This document shows positions 23,792 through 34,449 of a DNA stretch of 64,000 nucleotides, in pieces. The number at the start of each line of letters is the position of its first letter. The stretch's first letter is position 1. The notes beneath the pieces were generated by a model that saw only the letters and a list, made by a program, of their open reading frames with translations, was not told the origin of the DNA and did not search any database. The stretch is from positions 62,001 to 126,000 of the forward strand of contig FMBT01000330.1 in NCBI GenBank assembly GCA_900095095.1, given 5' to 3'. The DNA comes from Fragilariopsis cylindrus CCMP1102. Lineage: Eukaryota; Bacillariophyta; Bacillariophyceae; Bacillariales; Bacillariaceae. The position numbers and the translations under genes are program-made.

Positions 23792-24468
23792 GGTTCGTTC
23801 TTATATTGTTTGTTTCGAATTCTTTTTTTTCTTTTTCTTCTTGAATGATAAGCGACTCACTCTCTCTCTCTCTCTCTTATTCTCTTTTTTTCTCTCTTCC
23901 TTCCTTCCTATCTATGTGTATCATCTATTTATATATCTTTTCGACATATTAATTTAATGAGCTTTTCTCTTTTTGACCAGCATTATTATGGCTACAATTT
24001 GCGGCATCAACAGAAAAGAGAATTCTGATTTCATCAGTCGTTCTTGAATGAATGAATGATTCGAATCGAATCGAATCGTTGATATGATTTTGTGATTAAC
24101 TTTTGACATTTGAACATAGGTACCCGAATACTGTGTTTGATGGCGTGAACGAAGGAATAGAGATGATATTATCATGAATGAAGGAATCAATCAATCTCTA
24201 TTAACGGTACTGTACAGTGTACTATCGATCAAAATGCGACGTCGATTTAAGAATACACTGTGACACAAATGTTGGGGAGGGTCTATCTGCAGTCGCTTCA
24301 GTGATTTAAAGTTAAAAGCCCTCCCCCCTTTTTAGTTTGTTTTCGTGCAATCACACCCCCTCGTTTTTTGTTCCAATTATTCATCATTCCAAATGGATAC
24401 CATATTAACGCAATACAAACTAAAACAAATAGAAAGTGGTCAATAAACAAGATAATAATTAATGTACA
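23792..24468. promoter_or_regulatory. Divergent promoter between two oxygenase genes
   Basis: 677 bp separates the CmcJ-like gene (minus) and the 2OG oxygenase gene (plus). It contains a CT microsatellite (23859-23877) and GAATC repeats near 24058-24080. Shared regulation is possible but unproven. Confidence 0.35.
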
Positions 24469-26203
24469 ATGAAAGGCCGACGATCAGAGAAACAACCAAT
24501 CCCTGGCGCAGATGATGATGACAATGATGATGCTTTATCTTTGTGTGTTAAAGCTCGAAAATTGTGGCTTCAAAATGCAACGACACGGGAAGATTTGGAT
24601 CATGTAGAAAATCTTTATCGTCAAGCTTTGAATTCAAAACAAGAGGTAATAGTATCCTCGGCAATAATAGCAACAACAAACAATAGTACAAGTAATAAAC
24701 AGAAACATAAAAATAAACGGAAACGGAATACCGCCAATGCTATTAAAGAGGAGGAACAAAGTAATATTAAATCAATTATTACAACAACACCAACAGGAAG
24801 AAAGACAACAACAACAACAACAATCTGCGCTACATTGTCAAAAGAAGAATATCGTAAAGCTGCGGAACGTCTTTCCTTATTGTATCTACAATCTGGTCGA
24901 TCCTACAAAGCTACAATGGGATTAAAGTATTTAAAATTTGACTGTCGTTTATCGGAACGGATATTAAATTATCCAACTACTACTACTACTTCTAATAAGA
25001 ATAATAAGAAGAAGAATACGACGTTACCATCCTCATCCTCATCCTCATCATTTCCACCTCCACCGTGTTGTGTCGATGATGATTTTTTATCCAAAAATGA
25101 ACTTCATCACTTACGGAAGGTATTTGAAGATACATCATCGTCGTATTGGAAAGATCATGACTATATTATCGATAAGGAACCATCAGCTCCATATTTTTCG
25201 TATGTTATCGATTTAAAACAGGAAAAGAAGCAGAAGAAGAAGCAGAAGAAGAAGACGACGAAGGAACAACACCCTCCTCCTCCTCCTCCTGCTGCATTTT
25301 TGAGGACTATTATTGACAAAATTTTATCTTGCGAGTCAGTCTCCGCCAAGTTTCCTAAATTACGCCACGATGCACGATATGTGGAATTATGGGCTCACAA
25401 TCGTCCACATGCCTCGGGTCATCAATTGCATTTTGATTCCGACGATGAAGGTCGATCCACCGTACCGAAACATCCCATCGTGAGTACAGTGTTGTACCTA
25501 TCATCACATTCAAAAATTGGTGGTCCAACCTTAGTGACGAATCAACGATTACGTAATCCAACCACACAAATCTTAATTCTGTATGTGGTTGGTTGGTATC
25601 GTCCAAACCATCAAGATTGGTTGTTTTGATGGTAGTGTACTACACGGTGTTATCCCTGGTAAGGGTGTCATCCTTCGTCATCGTCATCATCATCGTCATC
25701 ATCACATCATCGTCGTCATCGAATTCTACACATCCGACAAAAAATAATTGTATTCATCCTAATCAACAGCAGCAACAACAACGACCTCGACGAGTTAGTT
25801 TAATGATGGCTTTCTGGAAAGATATCAAAATCCGACCTGGTACGAAACCAGGATCGGCAAGGCCTTGGCCAACTACTACGTCATCGAAATCGCCGTCGTC
25901 GTCGTCTTCGTCTTCGTCTCTTCGGTATTACCATCGTGGGCAATCGAGTTAAATCGAACTGACATCAATGATGTCAATAATGATGTCAATAATGATGATG
26001 ATGATGATGATGTTAATGCTAACAAGAAAGAAGGAACAACAAAAACAACAACACCGCAACAGGCAAAACGGGAACAAACCATACCGATTCGACACGTCTA
26101 CGAAAATTTGGATGGAACTCCCGTACCCAAATATAATAATACCGAAGATGGTGGTGACGGATTTTATATGCCCGAATATGATCGAGTGTTCCAAGGTTTT
26201 TAA
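24469..26203 (+). CDS. 2OG-Fe(II) oxygenase (prolyl-hydroxylase-like), frame-disrupted
   Basis: The N-terminal ~150 residues are helical and TPR-like (ALSLCVKARKLWLQNATTRE, EEYRKAAERLSLLYLQSG). The double-stranded beta-helix follows, with the WAHNRPHASGHQLHFDSDDE segment giving the H-x-D iron ligands and STVLYLSSHSKIGGPTLVT next. The distal part is split over frames: GWLVSSKPSRLVV in one, FDGSVLHGVIPGKG in another (distal His in VLHGV), then RRVSLMMAFWKDI with PGSARPWP, and finally IPIRHVYENLDGTPVPK and YDRVFQGF. Frame changes fall near 25575, at the T run 25624-25627 and near 25880. Order and content match one continuous enzyme, so indel errors are likelier than decay. Function is inferred as protein or small-molecule hydroxylation. 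The substrate is unknown. Confidence 0.75.
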
Positions 26204-26811
26204 GTATACACAGACATTATCATCAATTTGTGTCTCTTCAATGCCTTTTTTTTTGCATTCTCGTCCACAGTAACTTACGGAATGACATGCCAAACATGAG
26301 CGTGTGTACGTTAGATTCTTTTTGACAAACGAAACCTTTTCAACTTTACTGGTACTACTTATATATATAACGATAGAACATAGAAAACAAGATCTTTTTT
26401 CGAATACAATGTTAGCTGAAGCAGCAGGAGGTAGGAATTTGGACTAACAAATATTGCCAAAATAGAAGTACGTCAATAATAATTATCACGTACCCCGACC
26501 TGGTATCGAATATAGACTATCGGTAACATGGCCCATCTCTCCATCTGGAGTTTGTACTTAAAATGGCAGACTATTATCAATCGTTGGTTATTGAATGCGT
26601 TTGATAGTAATCGGTATGTATCAAGTCATCAAATATCAAACAACGATGATAACGAAGAGTTGTGGAATTGTGGAATTTTAAAAAAGAAGTAGGATACGAA
26701 GAGTGCGCGCTGATCGAGAGCGAAAGGCTACTTTGAATGAAAATAATAATATTCCTTCTAATTTGTATTAGTATTTTGTCTTTTGACTGAAGTTATTTCG
26801 TTATTTTTCTG
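26204..26811. other. Intergenic spacer
   Basis: No gene recognised between the 2OG oxygenase and the transposase-like fragment. Confidence 0.4.
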
Positions 26812-27503
26812 CTATTTTTTTTTCTTCAGATCCGTTTTGTGTAGCTGTTCTTTTACTGCAACTAAGTCAAAGTTGGTGTGAAAGGTAGTGAAACAATCAG
26901 TACACAAGTTAACACTACAAGTTTCACAATAGAACATTTTTCCCTGCTTCCTTTTGCCAGCCCAATTGTGTAGAGCACATGTTGGTGACTTCCCTTTAGT
27001 TTGCTGCGATTGAGAGTGTGATAGTGTAGTATCAAGTCGGCACCGGTGCAAACCATTTGGACCAAGAGTGATATCGTTGCAACGAGCACCTGTGTGTCGT
27101 TTCACTGGACGATTTGTAGATGCAGCATACCTAGCAGCATCTGACTCCTTGCCCCCGCCATGGTGATACTTTGCAGCTCGTTTCTCCTTGCCCCCGCCAT
27201 TGTTATACCGGGCAGATGCTTTCTCCTTGCCCCCGCCATTGTTATACCGGGCAGATGCTTTCTCCTTGCGCTGTTGTTGTTGGTGTTGTTGCTGTTGTCG
27301 TCGTGGCCTTCTTCTTCTTCGTTGTTGTTATTGTTGCCTTCGTCTATCTTGTTGTTCGCAATGTTGATATGACAGTGAAAAAGGTTGTAGAGTAAATAGT
27401 AAATAGGATCACCATCAGTACTTCCTGTTGCTGGTGTTTCTTTCTTTTCTTCTGTTCTCTTCTTTCGAATGAATGAATAAAGAAGAAGAGGCAGAAGCCG
27501 CAA
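26812..27503 (-). pseudogene. Transposase-like C-terminal zinc-ribbon fragment (piggyBac-like)
   Basis: The frame ending at 26812 encodes a Cys/His-rich end: RCNDITLGPNG, HRCRLDTTL, CALHNWAGKRKQ, FYCETCSVNLCTDC and FTTFHTNFDLV. Spacing of the CxxC, LCxxC and FH elements resembles the cysteine-rich domain that closes piggyBac-type transposases. Upstream in the same frame are 13-residue repeats (KEKASARYNNGGG). No ATG occurs in this frame before 27105 and a stop lies at 27328-27330, while an acidic Asn-rich stretch continues in another frame to 27503. No DDE catalytic core is visible, so this looks like a remnant or a captured domain. Terminal inverted repeats were not found. Confidence 0.42.
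27149..27265. repeat. Three tandem 39-bp repeats
   Basis: Three head-to-tail 39-bp units start at 27149, 27188 and 27227, each beginning TTGCCCCCGCCAT. Copies 2 and 3 are identical and copy 1 is diverged. On the minus strand they encode the KEKASARYNNGGG repeat. Confidence 0.93.
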
Positions 27504-28139
27504 TGCATTGCGTGATCGGCAAATAATATCTCATTTTTCTCTTGTCGCAATAATTGCGTGAACACCTCTACTGTACGCGATTGTTTTTATCACGATGATC
27601 GATGATCGATGATCGCAATCATCGATAATATACAATCCATGACAGGGGGATCCACGACTGATTATAATACTAGGATAAGGTTAAACATATCTTTGACTCA
27701 ATGGACCCAATCGTAACCCGGAGACAAACAGACCGTGTTGTCCGAGGAATGAAAAAAAAGAATCAAAAGTGGGGCCAAAATGAGTGTAGTTAACGAAAAA
27801 AACTTAGGTTTCATTTTCCGAGAAGTTCTTCTTGTTTTCGGAACTGGATTAGTAGTAAGCAAACTTCCTAATTTCTCCGCATCGCTCTTTGCCTCTCGTC
27901 AATTTGTATATTTCGCTTATCATTTTATTTTATAAAATTAACTGCCATCATAAGTAATTTTTTTAATTCCTTCAGATCATTTTTTAAATTCAAATAATTC
28001 AAATCGCTCCTCAAAAGAATTTTACTGGTTTTCTCGAAAAGCATTTCAATTACGCACCACAAAATGCTATCATAAGTTAAAAAGGTATCATCTTCTATCA
28101 AACAAATAAATAATACAACAAAACAAATAATTCTGTATC
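27504..28139. other. Intergenic spacer
   Basis: AT-rich, with a small GATGATC/ATCGATG repeat around 27594-27625. No gene seen. The distal part is likely the promoter of the small secreted protein. Confidence 0.4.
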
Positions 28140-28517
28140 ATGATTATGTTCCGCAATAACAGTAACAATAACATTTCTTCAGTTCTTGTTCTTCTTTTCA
28201 TTATCATTGCCACATCGTTAAACAACGTCATCGTCCAACGATCGGTTCTTTTTGTTGGGGCCCAAGATCTGGTCCAAGATCCAACAGTGGGGGTTAGGCC
28301 GTTAACAGAAATAGCATCACTTTTGAATGATAGTAATGAAACAGATGTTTCAGATATGGAAGGGATGGATCAATCGGCACCATTCTTAGAGGAAAGTCCA
28401 TCAATTGGCGATTTGAAAGGTCTTGAACCTGAGTCATCGTCATCGTCACTACCATCGTCCGCCGTTTCAGCGTCAGCTTTAGTCGTTGCAATCATTTCGA
28501 TGATTAACGTAAACTAA
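28140..28517 (+). CDS. Small secreted, possibly GPI-anchored protein
   Basis: 125 residues, family not recognised. The N-terminus MIMFRNNSNNNISSVLVLLF continues hydrophobic and ends near VGAQ, which fits a signal peptide. The mature part is acidic, with N-E-T-D, PFLEESPSIGD and a Ser run. A final hydrophobic segment (SASALVVAIISMINVN) with small residues ahead of it resembles a GPI-attachment signal. The whole protein could be a surface protein. It is convergent with the GH128-like gene. Confidence 0.55.
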   Translation: MIMFRNNSNNNISSVLVLLFIIIATSLNNVIVQRSVLFVGAQDLVQDPTVGVRPLTEIASLLNDSNETDVSDMEGMDQSAPFLEESPSIGDLKGLEPESSSSSLPSSAVSASALVVAIISMINVN

Positions 28518-28930
28518 AATGATAATGAGTAAATAAAGATGAACGAGTTAGTTAGCTTTTAAGTAATAGAATGGAATGGAATAGGACAGAAAATAACAGA
28601 AAGGAAAGGAGAAAAGGTCCATCACAAATAACATGCCATAGCATGGCCAAAGCATGGTGCAGTTAACATATGTAACGAGTGCAGTGCAGTACATATATAT
28701 ATGTAACGAACTGATTAATAATAACGATAGTGATAGTGATAGTGATAGTAATAATAACGATAATAATAATAGTAGTAATGATATCAAAGTTTGAATAATC
28801 CATCAGAAGTGACTTGTATTATTTATGTGTTTGCTCATATCAATCTATTTATGATCTCTATATAATAACTCAGTGCAAATCATATCGTACCGTCTATCAT
28901 CTACATTACATTACATTACACTACACTACA
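28518..28930. other. Convergent 3' flank with short repeats
   Basis: Holds ATAGTG/ATAATA repeats near 28720-28775 and a TTACA/CTACA pentamer repeat at about 28905-28935. No gene. Confidence 0.5.
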
Positions 28931-30406
28931 CTACAGACTTTCACACTTGTCAAGCCAATATTTTCCCAATGTCGTTTTTCCGTCCGAAAGGACATTCGTT
29001 AGAAAATTATTACTGGAAGCACCTCCGAAATCGGTGGCACCGAACCAATATACTCGTTGTACCACTCCAGTATCGTTACTACTACCTGGAAAGAATTCAT
29101 CAATAGAATCAATAGCATCTATTTGATCATCAGGATTAGATGTACCGAGTCGGGACCAATTGGTTATATATACAGGTATGTCATCAATTGTAGATCTTGA
29201 AATTTTTAGTGCTTCATTATTGATGAATGCAGCACCACCTCTACATCCAGATGGGCCATTAAAATCACCACAGAATGCATTTACAGCAATTACATCAATA
29301 TAAGCTGGATCATCCTTGTTGGTACATGCTTCTCCACACGCATTCAAGAATTCATCAAGGTTATTACCCAAACCACCTTCTCCACCAGCTTTTAGTAATG
29401 GTGAAGTGATCTTGGTACCACTCGTACGGAGTTCACGCAGTTCTATTTCAAATTTACGTGAATAGTCGTACCATGCCTCACCTGCCCAATCGTATGACTT
29501 CCCTTGTGTGTCAGGTTCGTCCCATAAATAGAATGTATCCCCTTTACAGTCCAATGGATTCTTATCAAGTCCATCATTAGAGTCATTATTATTACTTAAA
29601 TGACATGGATCACCCGAACCACCATACGCAAAACAATGCATAGTTGAATCGCCTGTTGGGGACCATAAATCATCCATACATTTTTGATTTGAATCATTTG
29701 ATGAATTCACTGCTGCACCACACTTATTATTATTGTCATTATTTTGAGGTTGATTTGGCTGTGATATATCCTCATTATCCTCATTATCCTCATCTTCGTT
29801 GTCAATGCATCGAGTAGGATCACATTTACCACAAATATCATTACTTGGAAATTCAATACCACCAACTTTAGAACATGCAGCTTCTTCAGTAAATCCTAAA
29901 TTGTACCGTAGATAGTTAATTCTATTTCCACAGGTGGGTTCTCCAGCAAATGTATTCAATACAGAATCGGTACACGTCGAGCAGCCACAGGGATATACCG
30001 GTGGTGGTGGTGGTGATGGTGAATCGATAGGTGAGTTTGTAGGTACATCGCTCGATACGTTGCTAGGTGCATTACTAGGTGCATTACTAGGAGCCTTGCT
30101 TGGAAGATTGGTTGGTGATTTTGTAGGAGATGATGTTGCAACATCAATAAATTCGTCCTCGTCGCACTCTCCACAAGTAAGGGCACAATTCTTTCGGATC
30201 GACTTCTTTTTTTCACATAATTTATCCACTTTTTTATTGCTCTTCTTTCCTATCCATTTACAACTTTTTTTAGAGATGTTTTTGAAACGATAGTCGGCAT
30301 CGTCATTGCATGATAACGACGATAATGGTGCAGACGATACGATGGTTGAACTATAACTTAAGATGATCCAAAGGACGCCAGTGACCAGGATAATAATAGA
30401 CTTCAT
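28931..30406 (-). CDS. Secreted ShKT-like plus GH128 (Asl1-like) glycosidase-fold protein
   Basis: 491 residues, one exon, intact. It has a signal peptide (MKSIIILVTGVLWIILSYSS), then a Cys-rich ShKT-like module (CNDDADYRFKN...CALTCGEC), a stalk of PTKSP/PSNAP repeats and PPPPP, a second Cys block (PCGCSTCTDSVL, CGKCDPTRC) and an acidic Asn/Asp linker. The C-terminal ~230 residues match the Asl1-like (GH128) TIM-barrel: MHCFAYGGSGDPCHL, FYLWDEPDTQGKSYDWAG (acid/base-type E-P-D), TSPLLKAGGEGG, AVNAFCGDF and RVYWFGATDFGG. Where the family has a T-E-F/W strand with the nucleophile Glu, this protein reads VYITNWSRLG. It probably acts at the cell surface or frustule on beta-glucan, or only binds it. 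Confidence 0.8.
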   Translation of the reverse strand: MKSIIILVTGVLWIILSYSSTIVSSAPLSSLSCNDDADYRFKNISKKSCKWIGKKSNKKVDKLCEKKKSIRKNCALTCGECDEDEFIDVATSSPTKSPTNLPSKAPSNAPSNAPSNVSSDVPTNSPIDSPSPPPPPVYPCGCSTCTDSVLNTFAGEPTCGNRINYLRYNLGFTEEAACSKVGGIEFPSNDICGKCDPTRCIDNEDEDNEDNEDISQPNQPQNNDNNNKCGAAVNSSNDSNQKCMDDLWSPTGDSTMHCFAYGGSGDPCHLSNNNDSNDGLDKNPLDCKGDTFYLWDEPDTQGKSYDWAGEAWYDYSRKFEIELRELRTSGTKITSPLLKAGGEGGLGNNLDEFLNACGEACTNKDDPAYIDVIAVNAFCGDFNGPSGCRGGAAFINNEALKISRSTIDDIPVYITNWSRLGTSNPDDQIDAIDSIDEFFPGSSNDTGVVQRVYWFGATDFGGASSNNFLTNVLSDGKTTLGKYWLDKCESL

Positions 30407-31446
30407 TAGGGTAGCGAAACGGTGACGGTTATAGCTGAGCTATAGTATCTGCTGACACTGTTCTACTATTTATAGATTGATTTTATGTTTTATGGGGATG
30501 TTTCATGTTATACTGTGTATGTGTGATTATTGTTTGGAGTTTATATTGTGAATGACTAATACTCGAATACCGGTAGAGGCATTTTACGATCCGATGGATT
30601 CATTCGTTGTTTTGGCCGCTAGGGCCTAAATAAATCATTCTTGCGTGCATCATTTTTAAAGCGCGAATTCGTTATCAATAATATTGGCGCCACAAAATAC
30701 TTACAATAAATAAATATATACTGAAGATGAGCATTTTTTTTCTTCTGTGAAAGAATGAATCGAATCAACGCACAAAAGCACGCTAAATCCTTAAAATATT
30801 AAGATCTACTCACAAAATAGAGGGTTAAAGTCACCCTTTTACACCCCAAGAGACATGAAAAACAAAGATAATGATGGAACGGTATTCAGTACAAAAGAAT
30901 AAATCCAGATAACTATCATTACGATTGAATGATATATGATATATTTATACTAATAAGTAGTACTGTGTGTGTTTATTAATGATGAATAGATACTGTACGT
31001 ACTGTACTTGTTGCTTGTTGTGATGGCAAATATAGTATGAACAGTATCTATTCGGATCAAAGCCAGCTATTGTATGAACCAAGCAACCCTTTTATTCGAT
31101 ATGAAGTCAATCGCAGACCGGCCGAATTAGCCGAACTATATCTGGAGGTACCGTAACGGCGAGGACTCTATAATAGTATTATTTATAGACAAGAAAGCAA
31201 TCATTTCGGGGAGTATCTCTATGTATATTATGATGTGATTTTAATAACTAATCGTGCTATTCTTTTCTTTACTAGTTCTCCATTTCTTTCACACTAAACG
31301 TGCACCTCCCTGAATGAGTGAGTCAGTCGATAATTTTGTTTGTTTTCTTTTCTTATTTCACACGAGAGTTAGCACAATCCCACTGCATTCATCAATCTAG
31401 CCTTCGTTCCTTCCATAGCTAGCTAGCTAGCTAGCTAGCTAGCTAG
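30407..31446. other. Intergenic spacer
   Basis: 1 kb without a recognisable gene. It forms the 5' flank of the GH128-like gene on one side and the 3' flank of the helicase-associated gene on the other. Confidence 0.4.
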
Positions 31447-31449
31447 CTA
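31417..31449. repeat. (AGCT)n microsatellite overlapping a stop codon
   Basis: Eight perfect AGCT units. The last bases supply the TAG stop of the minus-strand helicase-associated gene at 31447-31449. The repeat is fully self-complementary. Confidence 0.95.
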
Positions 31450-33579
31450 AAAGACCAAAGAATCATCGTCACTATTGTGGAAGTCATCACCAAGATCATG
31501 CCAACCGCCACCATCATGGTCAGAATTACCATAGTAATGGTCGTCTCCTTCTGCACGGTAAACATTATCTTCGCCGATATCTTCATCACTGTCACCATTG
31601 TTGCTGCTGGTCATAGTGTTATCTCCAAACAGCTGATCATCATCTTCGCGTTCAATTTGATCCTCTTTTTCGACATCAATGACAACTTCTGTCGGAGGAA
31701 CTTCTAGGGTAGGAACGGAACGAGCTACTGCGACAACTTCATTGTCGTCATTCTCCTGCTGTGCTAGCAACGAAAGTGTTCTAAATGCAGGTCCGCAGTT
31801 TCCTTGCCATTTGAAATCAAGTTTTTCTAATGCACTAACTCGTTCGTTCGTCATATTGCTCGGTTTGCTTTCTTTATGTTTCTTGTATTGTGTTCTCATG
31901 CCAGAGACCCAGTTTCCAAGCTTGCTTCTGCATCCTTGAAAGCTTTGAGGAACATTACAGTGCCCATTCTTCTCCTTGTAATCAGCAAGCTGGACCAATT
32001 GATCTTCAAAGTTGGTACGAATTCTCCATTTGAAATCAAGTTTTTCTAATGCACGAATTCGTTCGTTCTTCATATTGCTCGGTTTGCTTCCTTTATATTT
32101 CTTGTAATCTTTTCTCTGGTAGTCAACCCATTGTCCAAGTCCGTATCCTTGAAAGCTTTGAGGAACATTACAGTGCCCATTCTTCTCCTTGTAATCAGCA
32201 AGCTGTGCCAATCGATCTTCAAAGCTATGCCTCTTACTCCATTTGAAATCAAGTTTTTCTAATGCACTAATTCGTTCGTTTGTCATATTGCTCGGTTTGC
32301 TTTCTTTATATTTCTTGTATTGTGTTCTCATGTCACAGACCCAGTTTCCAAGCTTGCTTCTGCATCCTTGAAAGCTTTGAGGAACATTACAGTGCCCATT
32401 CTTCTCCTTGTAATCAGCAAGCTGGACCAATTGATCTTCAAACGTCTGATATTTCCTTTTCTTCTGTCGGTGATTTGCTGTTGTTGACGTTGATGATGAT
32501 AACACACCACCACCACCACCACCACCACCATTGCCTCTCTTCTGGGTGTAGCTAACAGCGACGGGACGGACGTTGTGTACAGTGCCATCTTTCTTTGCTA
32601 TAATGTTTGTTACATCATATGCTGTAGCAGTAGCGTTCTTGTTGGACGAATCGATCTTACAGCGCTTGTTTGTACCACTGATAGTAGATGGATGCTTGAT
32701 GGCAGCAGGAGCGGAATCATTACCAGACGAATCACTGGAAAAATTGGATGACATTGCGTTTGAAAGGAAAACATTATTACTATCATTGTTATCATTACTG
32801 TCGGATTTTCTTCCTTCCAATAATCTTTGACGAATATTAAAATCATTCGTATTCGTATTCGTATCATTATTCTTATTATTACCACTCACTTCGATAACGT
32901 CGTCGTATTTGTAGTTGCAGCCGTTGCTATTGATACTGCTGCTGTCATTGCCGGACAACGATGGACAATAACGATAGTTTGTTTGTTGTGGTGGTGGTGG
33001 TGGCGATGGTCGTCGTGCTACTGATGCTGCTGTTGAAGTCTTGTTGTCGGCGTTATCGGTTCCCGCTCCCGCTCCTGTCTCGTTGTCGATGTCCATGTGA
33101 GATGGAGGATAACTTTGATGATACGGTGGATAATATTCAGCCATGTAAGAAAGAGGAGGACGAAGCATCGCGTACGGGCCTCCCTCATACACATGTGGTC
33201 CATGATACGAAGGAGGAGGTGGTGGGGATGGTGGTGTTTCTGATAGGTAATTTACTTCACTTCGTTGTTTTTGTTGGTGTCGCTGCTGCTGCGGCGGCGG
33301 CGATAGACCCATAATCTTCGGACTATTTGAGCGTTTCGTCCTCAACTTCTGATGTTCATCGACGTTGTGGTGATCGCTATATTTGTATTCATATTCATCC
33401 CGATGACGATACTGATGAGAGCTATGATGATCCATATTCTTCTTCGCCCCCGCATAACGTTGATTAGTTGTAACAATGTTGTTACTGTTGTCATCTAGTT
33501 GCTGGAAAGGAATACGCTCACCACGAGGACGTTTAAGATCATCTTCTTGTGCTTGTACGATGTTACTGGCGCTCATCAT
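31447..33579 (-). CDS. Helicase-associated (HA) repeat protein
   Basis: About 710 residues, one exon, intact. The ATG at 33579 (MMSASNIVQAQEDD) is preferred over an in-frame ATG at 33684. The first ~420 residues are low complexity: basic/Asn/Ser-rich, with His-Tyr stretches, PPPPP blocks and a poly-Gly tract. Three HA domains (PF03457 type) of ~70 residues follow, each FEDxLxQLADYKEKNGHCNV then PQSF...LGxWV and KLDFKW. The acidic tail runs EEDDDQLF...GEDNVYRAEGDD. HA domains are presumed nucleic-acid-binding three-helix units and are greatly expanded in diatoms, usually without a helicase, as here. A nuclear DNA/RNA-binding role is inferred. Confidence 0.88.
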   Translation of the reverse strand: MMSASNIVQAQEDDLKRPRGERIPFQQLDDNSNNIVTTNQRYAGAKKNMDHHSSHQYRHRDEYEYKYSDHHNVDEHQKLRTKRSNSPKIMGLSPPPQQQRHQQKQRSEVNYLSETPPSPPPPPSYHGPHVYEGGPYAMLRPPLSYMAEYYPPYHQSYPPSHMDIDNETGAGAGTDNADNKTSTAASVARRPSPPPPPQQTNYRYCPSLSGNDSSSINSNGCNYKYDDVIEVSGNNKNNDTNTNTNDFNIRQRLLEGRKSDSNDNNDSNNVFLSNAMSSNFSSDSSGNDSAPAAIKHPSTISGTNKRCKIDSSNKNATATAYDVTNIIAKKDGTVHNVRPVAVSYTQKRGNGGGGGGGGVLSSSTSTTANHRQKKRKYQTFEDQLVQLADYKEKNGHCNVPQSFQGCRSKLGNWVCDMRTQYKKYKESKPSNMTNERISALEKLDFKWSKRHSFEDRLAQLADYKEKNGHCNVPQSFQGYGLGQWVDYQRKDYKKYKGSKPSNMKNERIRALEKLDFKWRIRTNFEDQLVQLADYKEKNGHCNVPQSFQGCRSKLGNWVSGMRTQYKKHKESKPSNMTNERVSALEKLDFKWQGNCGPAFRTLSLLAQQENDDNEVVAVARSVPTLEVPPTEVVIDVEKEDQIEREDDDQLFGDNTMTSSNNGDSDEDIGEDNVYRAEGDDHYYGNSDHDGGGWHDLGDDFHNSDDDSLVF
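31808..32445. repeat. Three ~210-bp coding repeats (HA domains)
   Basis: Three direct repeats, roughly 31808-32012, 32027-32223 and 32237-32443, share long near-identical DNA stretches such as GAGGAACATTACAGTGCCCA and CTCCTTGTAATCAGCAAGCT. The outer two are the most similar, suggesting recent duplication or gene conversion. Confidence 0.88.
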
Positions 33580-34290
33580 TCGTTCGTAATCAATTAGGAT
33601 AGATAGAATAGAACAATAGAAATCTAGGAACAATTTTCTCTTTGTAGTTGTTGTTGTTTTGTGCGTCGGACGAGGTATTATCATGTACGTGTGTGTTTGA
33701 TAATGGATGGGTGAGATTGTTTCTATTATAGTTACAATAGAGAACTAATCTGTGAGGTTGTGCTTGTGACTTGCTCATTTTTGCTGCCGTAGTATTCTCG
33801 TTGGGGCGTTGCTAATCAGTTCGGACTTTTATGATTGCGATGGAAGTTCTATTTTGAGTTGCGTTTGCGTTCATGTTGATTTAGGGGAGGGATCGATTGG
33901 TGGTTGTTTTATATTTAGGGGGAAATAGGAGGGTCGGGGAAAACTTGAAATTATTTTTATTAATTTTGTTTATTCTGCGCCAATGAATATAATGATGTGT
34001 GAACCATCCAACGTGGCTGATGGAATTCTATTAAAACATTAAAACGCACATCTGCCTTGTTTACAAGTTCTACGAGCCCAAAGTATCTCCAGTACTGTAG
34101 TTAGATTATCAGCAAACTAATAGCTGCTCTACAAAGTTAGCAAAGCTTGTTACCCATTAAGAAAAAATATTCGACTCGTATTGTCTGCACTGGTCCTGAA
34201 TTTGTAATCTTCAAGCAATTGAACAACAAAGCAACAACAAGAACAGCAAAGCACAACAACAACAACAACAACAATATTATCATTATTATC
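33580..34290. promoter_or_regulatory. Divergent promoter region (HA protein / DUF1823 protein)
   Basis: 711 bp between divergent starts. An ACAACA/CAACAA triplet-rich 5' leader lies directly before the 34291 ATG. No defined site is recognised. Confidence 0.4.
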
Positions 34291-34417
34291 ATGACAAAAG
34301 CATCAATTTTATTAGTCGTTGTTATCTTTTCGACGACGTGCAACGCTTTTCAAATAGCATCAAATAATGCAATCAATAAGATTGGCGGCACTAATACTGC
34401 TACTGAAATTATCGGTC

Positions 34418-34449
<32 letters not shown>

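Noticed and set aside
24737-24925. Alternative-frame peptide rich in Gln inside the 2OG oxygenase gene
   Set aside because: It is produced by an ACAACA repeat in a shifted frame. The main frame is continuous there.
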